Source: CAYVXE01 sp964455375 | Lineage (GTDB): Bacteria > Zhuqueibacterota > Zhuqueibacteria > Oceanimicrobiales > Oceanimicrobiaceae | DNA length: 44,725 nucleotides | Direction: 5' to 3' | Assembly (NCBI GenBank): GCA_964455375.1 | Contig: CAYVXE010000027.1 | Coordinates: forward strand, 1-44,725 | Shown here: positions 15,929 to 25,155 of the stretch, piece by piece | Numbering within the stretch: position 1 is the first letter of the stretch | Layout of the letters: each line of letters opens with the position of its first letter | Notes under the pieces: model-generated | What the model was told of the DNA's origin: nothing | Database searches by the model: none | Seen by the model: the letters and a program-made list of their open reading frames with translations, nothing else | Made by a program: the position numbers and the translations under genes

Positions 15929-18008
15929 AGCTTTCTATCCCTATGCTTCCTATTGTATTAATGACGATATCCGGTAATAACTCTGAAATTGACAGTACGA
16001 CGAGTTGCGGTAAAACAGGTTCAAAAAATGTTTTGACATAGCGTCGAACCGCGGGGCCGGTAATGATGATGGCCCTGTCTCCCATGACCGTTAATTCATG
16101 AATTTTTTGCGATGCTTGTTGATATAGTTCATTCACCGCAGAAGGTGGCAAATTAAGGTTTTGACCGATTGGTTTACCCTCGGTCATTTGATTCATGATA
16201 TGTTCTTCCAGTTTCGCATCCAGGGTCATTGCGACGATTTCACCCTGATCATTCTTGAACAGACTACTAATGGATTCACTCAATGTGGAACGAACGTACT
16301 CGGTCAATAATTCAGGATCTTTTGTCAGCGTACCCTTGTCGGCCAATGTTTCTAAAATGGTTGGCAGATCACGCACCGGAATATTTTCTTTCAATAAATT
16401 ACGCAAAACATTTTGTACCGTTCCAACGGTCATCAGGTTAGGGACTAGTTCCTCTACAACTGCGGGATAATCCTCCTTAAGCGTATCGAGCAAACCCTGA
16501 ACCGCCTGCCGGTCCAGTATCTTATATGCATTTCGCTTCAGAATTTCCATCAAATGGGTCGAAATTACGGCGGATGCATCCACAACTGCGTATCCCTTCA
16601 GTTCCGCCTGTTCTTTTTGCTGCGGATTCAACCAGTAAGCCGGCAAATTATAGGTGGGATCGATGGTTTTAATTCCCTCCAATGCATCATCTTCGCCATC
16701 CGGGGTCAGAGCCAGGTAATAACCGGTCATGACCTCCCCTTGGGCAACGGCATTATCCTTTATCTTTATCACGTATTCATTGGAACTAAGATGAACATTA
16801 TCACGAATGCGAATTGGCGGCACCACAATTCCGTACTCCTGTGCAATCTGTTTCCGCAGCATGGTAATACTATCCAGGAGATCACCGCCTTGATTAGCAT
16901 CTATTAACGGAATAAGGCTGTAACCGATTTCAATTTCCAGCGGGTCAACATGCAGATATTCCTCAATTCGCATCTCCGGCTCCGGTTCTTGCGACGGTTC
17001 CTCACTCAAACGTTCCTTTTCTTTCAATTCTGCCACCAAACCCTGGGACATATAACCGACGCCCACCGTAAGCGCACCCAGCATAAAAAAGGGCAAAAAG
17101 GGTAATCCGGGAACCATTCCCATGAAGAGGAGGACACCACCGGACACATAACTTGCCCGCGGCTTGGAAAACAACTGACTGCCTATTGAAGCAGCAAGAG
17201 TCTCTTCCGAAGCGGCTCTGGTCACAATAATACCGGCTGAAGTCGAAATCAAAAGTGACGGGATTTGCGAAACAAGCCCATCACCTACCGTTAGAATTGT
17301 GTACGTTTGCAGGGCCTGGTTAAAACTCATGTTAAGCTGCAAAATACCAATGATCAGACCGCCGACAATATTGATGAAGGTAATCAGAACACCGGCGATG
17401 GCATCACCACGAACAAATTTACTGGCGCCATCCATGGAGCCATAAAAATCAGCATCTTTACGAATCTCATTGCGGCGCTCTCTGGCTTCTTCTTCATTAA
17501 TTAAACCGGCATTTAAGTCGGCATCGATGGCCATTTGCTTGCCCGGCATGGCATCGAGTGTGAACCGCGCGGCAACTTCGGCCACACGGCCGGAACCTTT
17601 GGTAATAACCACAAAGTTAATGATGATCAGAATAATAAAAATCACCAGACCGACAACATAATTTCCCTTGACAATGAAACTGCCAAACGCTTCGATAACC
17701 TCTCCTGCGTAAGCGTCTCCCAAAATCAATCGGGTCGACGCCACATTTAGCGACAAACGAAACAGCGTTACAATCAGTAAAATACCCGGGAAAACGGAAA
17801 ACTCAGACGGCTTATTTACGTACATGGGTACCAGCAGAATCATCAGCGAACAGGCGATGTTAATTGCCAAAAGTGTATCCAGAAAAAAACTAGGCAGCGG
17901 AATAATCATAAACAACAACATGGAAACCACGGCAACGGGCAACAGAATATCCGTGCGCTGCTGAATCATATAAAAAAAACGGAATTTTTGTTTTTCTACA
18001 TCTGCCAA
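15921..18008 (-). CDS. flhA: Flagellar export gate protein FlhA
   Basis: Ring-forming core of the flagellar type III export gate, 695 aa, the normal length. The N-terminal half (to about 310) has about eight membrane helices with the strongly conserved stretches FPGILLIVTLFRLSLNVAST and DAMPGKQMAIDADLNAGLI. The C-terminal half is the cytoplasmic docking ring for chaperone-substrate complexes (RIRDNVHLSSNEYVIKIKD and similar). It lies 9 bp after flhB and overlaps flhF. It accepts proton-driven export together with FliH/FliI/FliJ. Confidence 0.97.
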   Translation of the reverse strand: MADVEKQKFRFFYMIQQRTDILLPVAVVSMLLFMIIPLPSFFLDTLLAINIACSLMILLVPMYVNKPSEFSVFPGILLIVTLFRLSLNVASTRLILGDAYAGEVIEAFGSFIVKGNYVVGLVIFIILIIINFVVITKGSGRVAEVAARFTLDAMPGKQMAIDADLNAGLINEEEARERRNEIRKDADFYGSMDGASKFVRGDAIAGVLITFINIVGGLIIGILQLNMSFNQALQTYTILTVGDGLVSQIPSLLISTSAGIIVTRAASEETLAASIGSQLFSKPRASYVSGGVLLFMGMVPGLPFLPFFMLGALTVGVGYMSQGLVAELKEKERLSEEPSQEPEPEMRIEEYLHVDPLEIEIGYSLIPLIDANQGGDLLDSITMLRKQIAQEYGIVVPPIRIRDNVHLSSNEYVIKIKDNAVAQGEVMTGYYLALTPDGEDDALEGIKTIDPTYNLPAYWLNPQQKEQAELKGYAVVDASAVISTHLMEILKRNAYKILDRQAVQGLLDTLKEDYPAVVEELVPNLMTVGTVQNVLRNLLKENIPVRDLPTILETLADKGTLTKDPELLTEYVRSTLSESISSLFKNDQGEIVAMTLDAKLEEHIMNQMTEGKPIGQNLNLPPSAVNELYQQASQKIHELTVMGDRAIIITGPAVRRYVKTFFEPVLPQLVVLSISELLPDIVINTIGSIGIESYD

Positions 18009-18017
18009 TGCACACCC

Positions 18018-19082
18018 TTACTTTTTATTCTTTAATTGAAAGACATACGCGAAAACCTCTGCCACAGCCTGGAACAGTTCAAACGGTACTTCTGCTCCGA
18101 CCTCACAAAGTTTAAACAAGGATCTGGCGAGCGGTTTGTTCTCTATAATTGGAATATCATGTTCCTTTGCTTTTTGTTTTATTTTTTCAGCGATGAGCCG
18201 GGCGCCCTTGGCTAAAACAACCGGTGCACCCATGTTCTCATTATCATATTTTAATGCAACCGCTAAATGTGTCGGGTTGGTTATAACCACATCCGCTTCT
18301 TCCACCCGATCCATCATACGCTGCATAGCACTTCGCAACTGAATACTTCTTATCCGACCTTTCACTTCAGGGTCCCCCAATACCTGCTTCATTTCCTCCT
18401 TTACTTCCTGTTTGGTCATTTTTAAATCTTTCTTGTATTTCTTTTTTTGATAAATCAAATCGACAATTGCCAAAACCAACAATACGCCGGTGGTTTTCAT
18501 GGCAATATTAAATGTCAGGTTGCCGATAAATAAAATGATGTCGGAAAGGTCTTTCTGAGCCAGTAAAAAATAGTCTGTTTCATGTGACTTTATCGTTTTG
18601 TACGTAATCATACCCAGAATGACTATTTTCACAATACTTTTGAACAGTTCCATCAAAGAGTTTGAAGAAACAAATTTCTTAAATCCACTGATGGGATCGA
18701 CACGTTTAAAATTCGGTGTTATGGGTTTCAGGGTGAATAAAAAACCGACCTGCAAAACATTCACCAGGATACCTGCCAGCATAATTGCCAATAGAAACGG
18801 CAGGATTAATCCAACCATGGAATTTAGCCCCAGGAGAAAAAATCTTTGAGCATTCGTGTCCGTAATTTTAAAGTCCATCATGTTCTGATAGAACAGAATG
18901 AACCCGTGACTCAGGGAAGACATTATCTTATTGCTCAGAAAATACAATGTCACAAATGAGAACAGCAGAATGAATACTGAGTTAAATTCGGAGCTTCTTG
19001 CGACATTTCCCTCTTCACGGGCATCGCTCAGCCGCTTCGATGTCGGCTCTTCGGTTTTTTCTTGAAAAGATGTCTCAGCCAT
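18018..19082 (-). CDS. flhB: Export gate and substrate-switch protein FlhB
   Basis: Inner-membrane export protein whose autocleavage switches secretion from rod/hook to filament substrates, 354 aa. The N-terminus (FQEKTEEPTSKRLSDAREEG) is typical. Four membrane helices run to about 210. The cytoplasmic part contains the NPTH self-cleavage site (269-272, VVITNPTHLAVALKYD), fully intact. The partner ruler protein is the long FliK of this cluster. It is separated from fliR by two HD-GYP genes, which is not the usual arrangement. Confidence 0.96.
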   Translation of the reverse strand: MAETSFQEKTEEPTSKRLSDAREEGNVARSSEFNSVFILLFSFVTLYFLSNKIMSSLSHGFILFYQNMMDFKITDTNAQRFFLLGLNSMVGLILPFLLAIMLAGILVNVLQVGFLFTLKPITPNFKRVDPISGFKKFVSSNSLMELFKSIVKIVILGMITYKTIKSHETDYFLLAQKDLSDIILFIGNLTFNIAMKTTGVLLVLAIVDLIYQKKKYKKDLKMTKQEVKEEMKQVLGDPEVKGRIRSIQLRSAMQRMMDRVEEADVVITNPTHLAVALKYDNENMGAPVVLAKGARLIAEKIKQKAKEHDIPIIENKPLARSLFKLCEVGAEVPFELFQAVAEVFAYVFQLKNKK

Positions 19083-19133
19083 TCAAACCGATTCCGTTTA
19101 CGCGAAAATGTTTATTCCCCCAAATCATGTCAT

Positions 19134-20024
19134 TTAAAAAATTGTCATAAAAGCTTTTACTAATGTGGGATCAAATATTTTATTTTCATTGCACCGAATG
19201 TATTCCACTGCATTTTCTATGGGGTTAAGTCTACGGTGTGGCCGGTCGGACGTCCAGGCGTCAAAAAAATCGGCCAACGTGATAATACGGGAAAATTCAT
19301 GAATATCGCTGCCAGATAAATTTTTCGGATAACCACTGCCATCAAAACATTCATGGTGTTGAACGCTGGCTACCGTTGCCATTCCATCGAAAAAGCAGTT
19401 CCGCACCAGATGACTGAAGCCTTTTGTCGTATGCGATTTCACTTTCTCAAATTCGACATTTTCAAGTTTGGTCTCTTTATTCACAATTTCAGGGTCGATG
19501 AAAAGCATGCCAAAATCATGCAGTAAAGCGGCAACAGCGAGCTTGATTAATTTCATTTCATGAAACTGCAATTGTTTCCCAATAAGAATTGAAAAAATCG
19601 CCACATTGACCGAATGCTGATAAAGATAATCTTCCTGACGTTTCAGGTCTACAACCTGTTTTACTCTGGTAACAGTATCATCCACGTTTAATAAAATATC
19701 CTTGGCCATATTGTGCAACTCGCCTTTTGCTTTATTCAGGTTTGCTTGCGTATTTCGGGACAGTCCTAAAAATATTTTCTTCACAAAGAACGGAGCGCGG
19801 GCAATAAACTTATCCGGCACAACAATGCGTTCAGTAAAAATTTCGCCAGGATTATTATCCAAAACAAATATGCTTTTGTAACCACGCTCTTTAAAATGGT
19901 TAAAATAGCGCTCATTGAGTTCAACGCCCTTTCTCAGCAGAAGGGTGCCGTTCGCATTATAATGATTTCGCCCAAGGCGTTTTCCTATCACATCAGGGCT
20001 CAATTCATGTATCAAAGTAACCAA
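19134..20024 (-). CDS. HD-GYP protein, likely active c-di-GMP phosphodiesterase
   Basis: Soluble 296-aa protein with a short N-terminal domain (GKRLGRNHYNANGTLLLRKG) also found in other HD-GYP proteins, then an HD-GYP domain from about 128. The metal ligands look complete: YQHSVN (His139), LLHDFGM (His169-Asp170), KSHTTKGF, QHHECFDGSGYP (GYP 231-233) and LADFFDAWTSDRPHRR. It should hydrolyse cyclic di-GMP, the signal that suppresses swimming. The start is the TTG ending at 20024, because GAGGTG lies six bases before it; a TTG at 20057 would overlap the upstream gene. Its neighbours are flhB and a degenerate paralogue. Confidence 0.88.
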   Translation of the reverse strand: MVTLIHELSPDVIGKRLGRNHYNANGTLLLRKGVELNERYFNHFKERGYKSIFVLDNNPGEIFTERIVVPDKFIARAPFFVKKIFLGLSRNTQANLNKAKGELHNMAKDILLNVDDTVTRVKQVVDLKRQEDYLYQHSVNVAIFSILIGKQLQFHEMKLIKLAVAALLHDFGMLFIDPEIVNKETKLENVEFEKVKSHTTKGFSHLVRNCFFDGMATVASVQHHECFDGSGYPKNLSGSDIHEFSRIITLADFFDAWTSDRPHRRLNPIENAVEYIRCNENKIFDPTLVKAFMTIF

Positions 20025-20049
20025 TTTAAACACCTCATTATTATACGAA

Positions 20050-20946
20050 TCACTCAAAAAACCTCAAAAAATGCCGCACCACACGGGAATCAAACAAAAC
20101 ACCGTCCTGATCTTTGATGAAATTAATCGCTTGTTGAATAGTGTGTAACCTCCTGTAAGGACGGTCGGAGGTATACGCATCAAAAAAATCTGCCAGGGCA
20201 ACAATGCGGGAATATTCATGAACATCTTCTCCCACGGATCCTTTCGGGTATCCGGATCCGTCCCAGCGCTCGTGGTGTTGCAAAGCAACCACAGCCACCA
20301 AACCCTTTATGAAACAATTTCTTCCTAAATGCTGGAAACCCAACAACGTATGCTTCCGCATATTCTCGGCTTCTTCCTGAGTCAAGGCTTCCGGCTTAAA
20401 AAGGATAGACTCATCGACATACTGCATCCCAAAATCGGCTAACAGCGCGGCCTGTGCCAAATCGAAAAGCTTCAATTGATGGTACTGCATACTTTCGCCG
20501 ATTAGAACGGCATAACCGGCAACATTAATTGCGTGCTGATAGAGATAGTCTTTCTCTCGCTTCAGGTCTAATATATTCGGCGCTTGCTGCATCTTGATAT
20601 TAACTTCCCGAATAATAGAATCTGTAAGAGCACTCAAATCTTTTTTAGAATTTGATATTTTGACCTTATCCTTACTCAAAAAACTATCAAAAACACCTTT
20701 CAGCACGAGCGGTGCACTTGCCCGCAATTTCTCGGTGAGAACGTGATCACAACAATAGAGAACATCAGTGCCCGGATTATTGAGCGTATAAATGCTTTTA
20801 TAACCAACTTCACCAATTTTTTTGTAATGAAATTCTTTAATTTCAGCACCCATACCGAGCAACAAACCGCCCTTAGGGCTATATATTTTTTGTCCCAATC
20901 GTTTTCCGAGAAGCTTTTCATTTATCTCGTGTATTTCTACATCCAT
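20050..20946 (-). CDS. HD-GYP paralogue with the HD histidine replaced
   Basis: 298-aa paralogue of the following gene with the same N-terminal domain (GKRLGQKIYSPKGGLLLGMG) and HD-GYP fold. It keeps YQHAIN (His138), RKHTLLGFQHL, QHHERWDGSGYP (GYP 232-234) and LADFFDAYTSDRPYRR. But the namesake HD pair reads LLADFGM: Ala170 (codon GCC at 20437-20439) replaces the metal-binding histidine. It is therefore probably weak or dead as a phosphodiesterase and may act as a c-di-GMP sensor or a regulator of its partner. It lies 10 bp after fliR, inside the export-gate operon. Confidence 0.88.
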   Translation of the reverse strand: MDVEIHEINEKLLGKRLGQKIYSPKGGLLLGMGAEIKEFHYKKIGEVGYKSIYTLNNPGTDVLYCCDHVLTEKLRASAPLVLKGVFDSFLSKDKVKISNSKKDLSALTDSIIREVNIKMQQAPNILDLKREKDYLYQHAINVAGYAVLIGESMQYHQLKLFDLAQAALLADFGMQYVDESILFKPEALTQEEAENMRKHTLLGFQHLGRNCFIKGLVAVVALQHHERWDGSGYPKGSVGEDVHEYSRIVALADFFDAYTSDRPYRRLHTIQQAINFIKDQDGVLFDSRVVRHFLRFFE

Positions 20947-20956
20947 GGTCTTTCTC

Positions 20957-21745
20957 CTAAAAATGATTTAACAGTCCATTAATGTCATGTCCCCACAGAT
21001 TGAACATTGTTTGAAAAAGTAAATAGAACACCGGCAGAGAAATAATGACGGCAAACAAACCGACTCCTAATTTTACCGGCAATCCAACAAAAAAGATGTT
21101 CATTTGTGGCACAATTCGCGCAACGATTCCCATACTCGCGTCAAGTAAAAACAAAATCACTATCGCTGGCGCGGCTAACTTTAATCCCAATACAAATAAG
21201 GCATTAAAGATCGTTAACATTTTTATTAAACTTGTAGACGTTACTTTGAACATTGCGGTAATCGGTATCAGATCAAAACTCTTATATAGTGCTGATAGCA
21301 AAATGTGGTGACCATTGAAGAGGAGAAATAACAGAATAGCGGTCAGGCCGTAAATGGTGCCGATAGGCGTTACTTGCGAACCGCTTTCCGGATCAATTAA
21401 TTGGGACAGCCCTAAACCCATTTGTCGGCCAATGACTCTGCCGGCAAAACTAAAACTCTCAAAAAATAGTTTCGCATTAAACCCTAAGAACATCCCTAAA
21501 AATGCCTCCTTCAAGGTCAAAGGAAACAACCCGATCAAGGTTACACTTTCTATATGTACATGTTGTTTTAGCATTGGCATAATCACAATGGTTAAAAAAA
21601 AAGAAACAAAAACCCTCACTTTGACCGGGATTGCCCTACTCCCGAAAAATGGGGCAATGGAAATAAGAGCTGAAATGCGAACAAACGCCAGAAAAAAAAT
21701 AATAAACTGTTCTTCTGTCAACCCAATAACGTCTTGTAACATCAT
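20957..21745 (-). CDS. fliR: Flagellar export gate protein FliR
   Basis: Hydrophobic 262-aa inner-membrane protein with about six helices, part of the FliP-FliQ-FliR pore. The family blocks FFLAFVRISALISIAPFFGSR (given as FFLAFVRISALISIAPFFG) near the start and GRVIGRQMGLGLSQLIDP in the middle are clear, followed by AAPAIVILFLLDASMGIVAR. It lies 30 bp after the fliQ stop and 10 bp before the first HD-GYP gene. Confidence 0.95.
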   Translation of the reverse strand: MMLQDVIGLTEEQFIIFFLAFVRISALISIAPFFGSRAIPVKVRVFVSFFLTIVIMPMLKQHVHIESVTLIGLFPLTLKEAFLGMFLGFNAKLFFESFSFAGRVIGRQMGLGLSQLIDPESGSQVTPIGTIYGLTAILLFLLFNGHHILLSALYKSFDLIPITAMFKVTSTSLIKMLTIFNALFVLGLKLAAPAIVILFLLDASMGIVARIVPQMNIFFVGLPVKLGVGLFAVIISLPVFYLLFQTMFNLWGHDINGLLNHF

Positions 21746-21774
21746 CGCTTTTTAAAATCAGATACTCGTTTGCA

Positions 21775-22044
21775 TTATTTTGAGATAACACTCATCTGTG
21801 CAAAAATATTGGTTGTGAAATCTGTTAACATGTGTAACATCCAGGGCATCAAAAACAAAATAATCAAAATGACCACAGCAATTTTGGGGATGAACGTAAG
21901 TGTCATTTCCTGAATCTGTGTTACAGACTGAAAAATGCCGACAATTAATCCCACAATCATTCCACCGGCTAAAATAGGCGCAGTAACCATAATTGCTGTT
22001 TTAACAGTCTGTTGCCCCCAATATATAACAAATTCGGTTGTCAT
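21775..22044 (-). CDS. fliQ: Flagellar export gate protein FliQ
   Basis: Small two-helix export gate protein. From the ATG ending at 22044 it has 89 aa, the standard length, and starts MTTEFVIYWGQQTVKTAIMV. AAGGGATTC lies 4-12 nt upstream and decides this start over one 12 codons earlier. The motif GLIVGIFQSVTQIQEMTLTF is the family hallmark. It sits between fliP and fliR in the canonical order. Confidence 0.95.
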   Translation of the reverse strand: MTTEFVIYWGQQTVKTAIMVTAPILAGGMIVGLIVGIFQSVTQIQEMTLTFIPKIAVVILIILFLMPWMLHMLTDFTTNIFAQMSVISK

Positions 22045-22063
22045 GGTGAATCCCTTTAGTTTA

Positions 22064-22828
22064 TTAAAAACCTGAAACAACAGATTGAACGACTAAGTAC
22101 CAGCCGTCAACCAGCACGAAAAGCAAAATTTTAAATGGCATAGAAATCATAACCGGCGGCAACATCATCATCCCCATTGACATCAATATGACACCCACGA
22201 TAAGATCGATCAGCAACAACGGCATATAAATGACAAACCCCAACTGGAAAGCGATTCGTAACTCACTGATAATAAAAGCCGGTATAATGACATAGGTCGG
22301 CAACTCATCTATGGATTTAGGCCGGTGAATTTTTGCCAACCGCACAAACAACAGCACATCTTTTTCGCGCGTCTGTTTGAGCATAAATTTACGCACCGGC
22401 GCCATTGCATTATCTAAAGCCTGCTGTTGGCTTATGGAATCGGAGAGATACGGTTGAATGCTTTTTTCATTAATTTCATTTATGACCGGATGCATAATAA
22501 AAAATGTTAAAAATAAGGACAAACCAACAACGATCTGGTTCGCTGGCGTCTGTTGCGTTCCAAGTGCCATTCGTAAAAAATGGAACACGATAACCAGGCG
22601 TGTAAATGACGTCATCATAATGAGAATGGCCGGGGCAAGCGACAGGACGGTTATTAAAAACAGAATCTGAATGGCCAATGGTGCACTCGCTTTGCCTGCG
22701 GCTTTGGAAAAATCCAATGTCAATTTCGGTAACGGCTGGGCAAATAAAGTGTCGGAAAAACCGAATACCACCACGGCAATAAGCCCCGCAACAATAGCAA
22801 TTTTCCATAATTGAGACGTACGTTTCAT
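22064..22828 (-). CDS. fliP: Flagellar export gate protein FliP
   Basis: Core pore protein of the export gate, 254 aa. The N-terminus is a cleavable-type signal segment (IAIVAGLIAVVVFGFSDTLFA). Then come the highly conserved MMTSFTRLVIVFHFLRMALG and TQQTPANQIVVGLSLFLTFF. Near the C-terminus are FQLGFVIYMPLLLIDLIVG and MMMLPPVMISMPFKILLFVL. It overlaps fliO by 4 bp. Confidence 0.97.
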   Translation of the reverse strand: MKRTSQLWKIAIVAGLIAVVVFGFSDTLFAQPLPKLTLDFSKAAGKASAPLAIQILFLITVLSLAPAILIMMTSFTRLVIVFHFLRMALGTQQTPANQIVVGLSLFLTFFIMHPVINEINEKSIQPYLSDSISQQQALDNAMAPVRKFMLKQTREKDVLLFVRLAKIHRPKSIDELPTYVIIPAFIISELRIAFQLGFVIYMPLLLIDLIVGVILMSMGMMMLPPVMISMPFKILLFVLVDGWYLVVQSVVSGF

Positions 22829-23340
22829 TTGTTCATTAAATGCTTTAAAAAGTCTTTAAAATTTGTATCTGTTACCGGATCACTTTTAAGTAAAGCGAGC
22901 TTTAACTGTTCATCCAACGCTTCTTTTGGCACCTTCAGCAGCGTCTTCACCTGGTTTTCCGTGACACCGAGTAGCAAAACATGGTCGAGTGCATTAACCA
23001 GAGTAAGCGATTTTTTAGGTCCGATGTACGTTGTCTGTAAAATTTTGATATACACCGATTTCCCACCAATTTGCTTCGATGCCATCTGGCTCTTGTAGGC
23101 TTTAAGTGCCACATAGAGTAGAAGGCTTAACGCAATGAGCAGCCCAATCGCTTTCACAAATACCGTAAACGGATCGTAATTTGGGTTCATGCGCTGCAGA
23201 GATGTATCCGGACTTACCTGCGTAAATTCTGTTCCGGAATGAGCGTGAGAAAAAGCAGGTCGTGGCATCACCAATGCAAAAAACACCGAACACAAGACAA
23301 CCAAATATAATTTCTGACGTTTTTGAAATGACATCTTCAC
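22825..23340 (-). CDS. fliO: Export gate assembly protein FliO
   Basis: 171-aa bitopic membrane protein: a signal peptide (1-31, ending AFS), a short periplasmic stretch, one helix (about 60-78) and a cytoplasmic domain. That domain reads KSVYIKILQTTYIGPKKSLT, then LVNALDHVLLLGVTE, the FliO pattern. It helps FliP form its ring. It overlaps both fliN (1 bp) and fliP (4 bp). FliO families diverge strongly; the call rests on this domain plus location. Confidence 0.88.
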   Translation of the reverse strand: MKMSFQKRQKLYLVVLCSVFFALVMPRPAFSHAHSGTEFTQVSPDTSLQRMNPNYDPFTVFVKAIGLLIALSLLLYVALKAYKSQMASKQIGGKSVYIKILQTTYIGPKKSLTLVNALDHVLLLGVTENQVKTLLKVPKEALDEQLKLALLKSDPVTDTNFKDFLKHLMNK

Positions 23341-23873
23341 TATCCCGTACTTTTTATTCTGGAATCATTGATCAACTTTGTGATTCTCACACCAAAATGA
23401 TCATCGACCACAACCACCTCACCCTCGGCGATTTTGCTCTGATTGACATATATCTCCACCGGTTCGTCGGCGATTTTGTTGAGTTCCACAAGAGAGCCTT
23501 TACCCAACTGCAGAATTTCATTGAACTTCATATCCTTGCGGCCGAGTTCCACAGTGATTTGCAAATCCACATCCATCAGCAAATCGAAATTCCCAGGCCC
23601 TGAATTCACGATAGTGACCTCGTTATTTTCCTCATCCCCATCATCCGGTGCCGGTTCTTCCATCATCGCCAGCATCGCTTCCTCAGCAGCAATTTCTTCC
23701 GGGGTTTTTTCAGGGTCTTTCTCAGTTTCAGACAAGTCTTCTGTTTTCACAGCCATTTCTTCTTCCGTAGAAACAGTAGTCACGTCTTCACTATCTTCAC
23801 TCATTTCCGTTGTATCCGGATTTAATTCCTCCTCAGGAGGCTGATCTTTCACATCTTTTACATCATCTGCCAT
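23340..23873 (-). CDS. fliN: Motor switch protein FliN with a long acidic N-terminus
   Basis: C-ring protein, 177 aa. The C-terminal SpoA domain (about 97-172) is typical: LMDVDLQITVELGRKDMKFN, EILQLGKGSLVELNKIADEP and VEIYVNQSKIAEGEVVVVDD (the last followed by FGVRIT). The first 85 residues or so are a low-complexity acidic stretch rich in Glu, Asp and Thr, of the kind that varies between species. There is no CheC-like phosphatase domain, so it is not FliY. fliM, usually directly upstream, is missing: fliL lies 47 bp away instead. Confidence 0.94.
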   Translation of the reverse strand: MADDVKDVKDQPPEEELNPDTTEMSEDSEDVTTVSTEEEMAVKTEDLSETEKDPEKTPEEIAAEEAMLAMMEEPAPDDGDEENNEVTIVNSGPGNFDLLMDVDLQITVELGRKDMKFNEILQLGKGSLVELNKIADEPVEIYVNQSKIAEGEVVVVDDHFGVRITKLINDSRIKSTG

Positions 23874-23920
23874 ATTAAAAAATTCCTATGATAATTTTGT
23901 ATGATCTGATGAAATGTCCT

Positions 23921-24430
23921 CTATTGCATTATATATTTTTTAAAATAAAGCCGATTAAATTTTCCTGACACCAACCTCTTATTGATCTTTGTCAATATTT
24001 CTGTTTTGATCCGTCCTCTTAAATTATAATCCAATAATTCATCCGGACTTTTTTTCGATAACATGCTAATAATGGCGTCACGAATCCAAATATCTTTCAG
24101 AGTGGCCTCTTCCACCACCTTAGGATTGTCGGTTTCCAAACCAATTTCAGTCACAAGGAATCTTCGCCCCTTTGTACCTGCCGGATTAATGACGAGATCA
24201 TTAATTTCATAAAACTGCCCGACTTTCATTTGTTTTTTATTTTCTGCGGTTTTCTCTGGTTTGTTTGGATCCGCAACTAAAACATCAAAAACAAAATAAT
24301 AGGCAGCAACCGCCTGGACGAGAAGAATGACAGGGATCAAGATGAACTTCAGTATGCCGCCCTTCTTCTTTTTTCCAACGTCGTTAGTTTCACTAACGTT
24401 CTGATTTTGCAGATTTTTCTGTTCGGCCAT
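23921..24430 (-). CDS. fliL: Basal body-associated protein FliL
   Basis: 169-aa inner-membrane protein with one helix (about 28-47) after a short cytoplasmic start rich in Lys (GKKKKGGILKF). The periplasmic domain carries the family features FYEINDLVINPAGTKGRRFL, then VTEIGLETD, and IKTEILTKINKRL near the end. FliL rings surround the stator and support torque. It follows motB by 23 bp, which fits that role. Confidence 0.92.
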   Translation of the reverse strand: MAEQKNLQNQNVSETNDVGKKKKGGILKFILIPVILLVQAVAAYYFVFDVLVADPNKPEKTAENKKQMKVGQFYEINDLVINPAGTKGRRFLVTEIGLETDNPKVVEEATLKDIWIRDAIISMLSKKSPDELLDYNLRGRIKTEILTKINKRLVSGKFNRLYFKKYIMQ

Positions 24431-24453
24431 AAGATATCAATAGGTTAAAAGGT

Positions 24454-25155
24454 TCATAATTTTAGTTTTAGAACAACACGCCGGTTTTTAGCACGGTTTT
24501 CCGGCGAATTATTGGGAACAATTGGTTTGTACGGACCGTAACCTGCTGCCGACAATTTGCGCGGATCCACATGCTCATATTTCACAAAATATCTAACCAC
24601 ACTTAGCGCTCTTGCCATGGACAATTCCCAATTCGATGGAAATTTTTTTGTGCTTATGGGTACATTGTCGGTATGTCCTTCCACCTTAATTTCCTTTGCC
24701 TGAGCAAATAGTTTTTCTGAAATTATAGACAATAGTTTTAAATAATTCGGTTTCAATTGTGCTGCCCCGGAATGAAACAGCATCTGGTCTTTAATTTGGA
24801 TCATCACTTCACCATTTTTATAGGTTAGGTCTACATCTTTCTCAATTTCATTTTCCTTAATAACCTGACGCAGCTTCTTTATATGATCGAGAATGCTGTT
24901 TGCCTGAATGTTCCGCTGGTATGGTGAATACCAATTTTGTTCCGGGACGAGTTTAGTTTGAGTACCAAGTATTCCAAAAGCACCCTTCAAGGAACCCATC
25001 GCCATTTTAAATTTATCTAACTCCATGGTGGAAAATGACATGATAAGAATGAAAAATGTCATCAATAACGTCATCATATCTGCAAATGTTGCCATCCACG
25101 CCGGAGACGACGGCGTATCATCACACGCTTGACATTTTTTCTTTTTGTCACTCAT
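24454..25155 (-). CDS. motB: Stator protein MotB
   Basis: Stator subunit that anchors the motor to peptidoglycan, 233 aa. A short cytoplasmic start leads to one helix with the ion-binding aspartate (Asp26 in WMATFADMMTLLMTFFILIM). The OmpA-like domain (about 120-233) shows VEGHTDNVPI, NWELSMARALSVVRYFV, AAGYG and NRRVVLKLKL. The sequence alone does not settle whether H+ or Na+ is used. It overlaps motA by 8 bp. Confidence 0.96.
   Translation of the reverse strand: MSDKKKKCQACDDTPSSPAWMATFADMMTLLMTFFILIMSFSTMELDKFKMAMGSLKGAFGILGTQTKLVPEQNWYSPYQRNIQANSILDHIKKLRQVIKENEIEKDVDLTYKNGEVMIQIKDQMLFHSGAAQLKPNYLKLLSIISEKLFAQAKEIKVEGHTDNVPISTKKFPSNWELSMARALSVVRYFVKYEHVDPRKLSAAGYGPYKPIVPNNSPENRAKNRRVVLKLKL

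Noticed and set aside
23443..23844. 133-aa serine-rich plus-strand frame
   Set aside because: It lies wholly antisense to the acidic FliN gene; Ser-rich translation is what the reverse complement of Glu/Asp codons gives.
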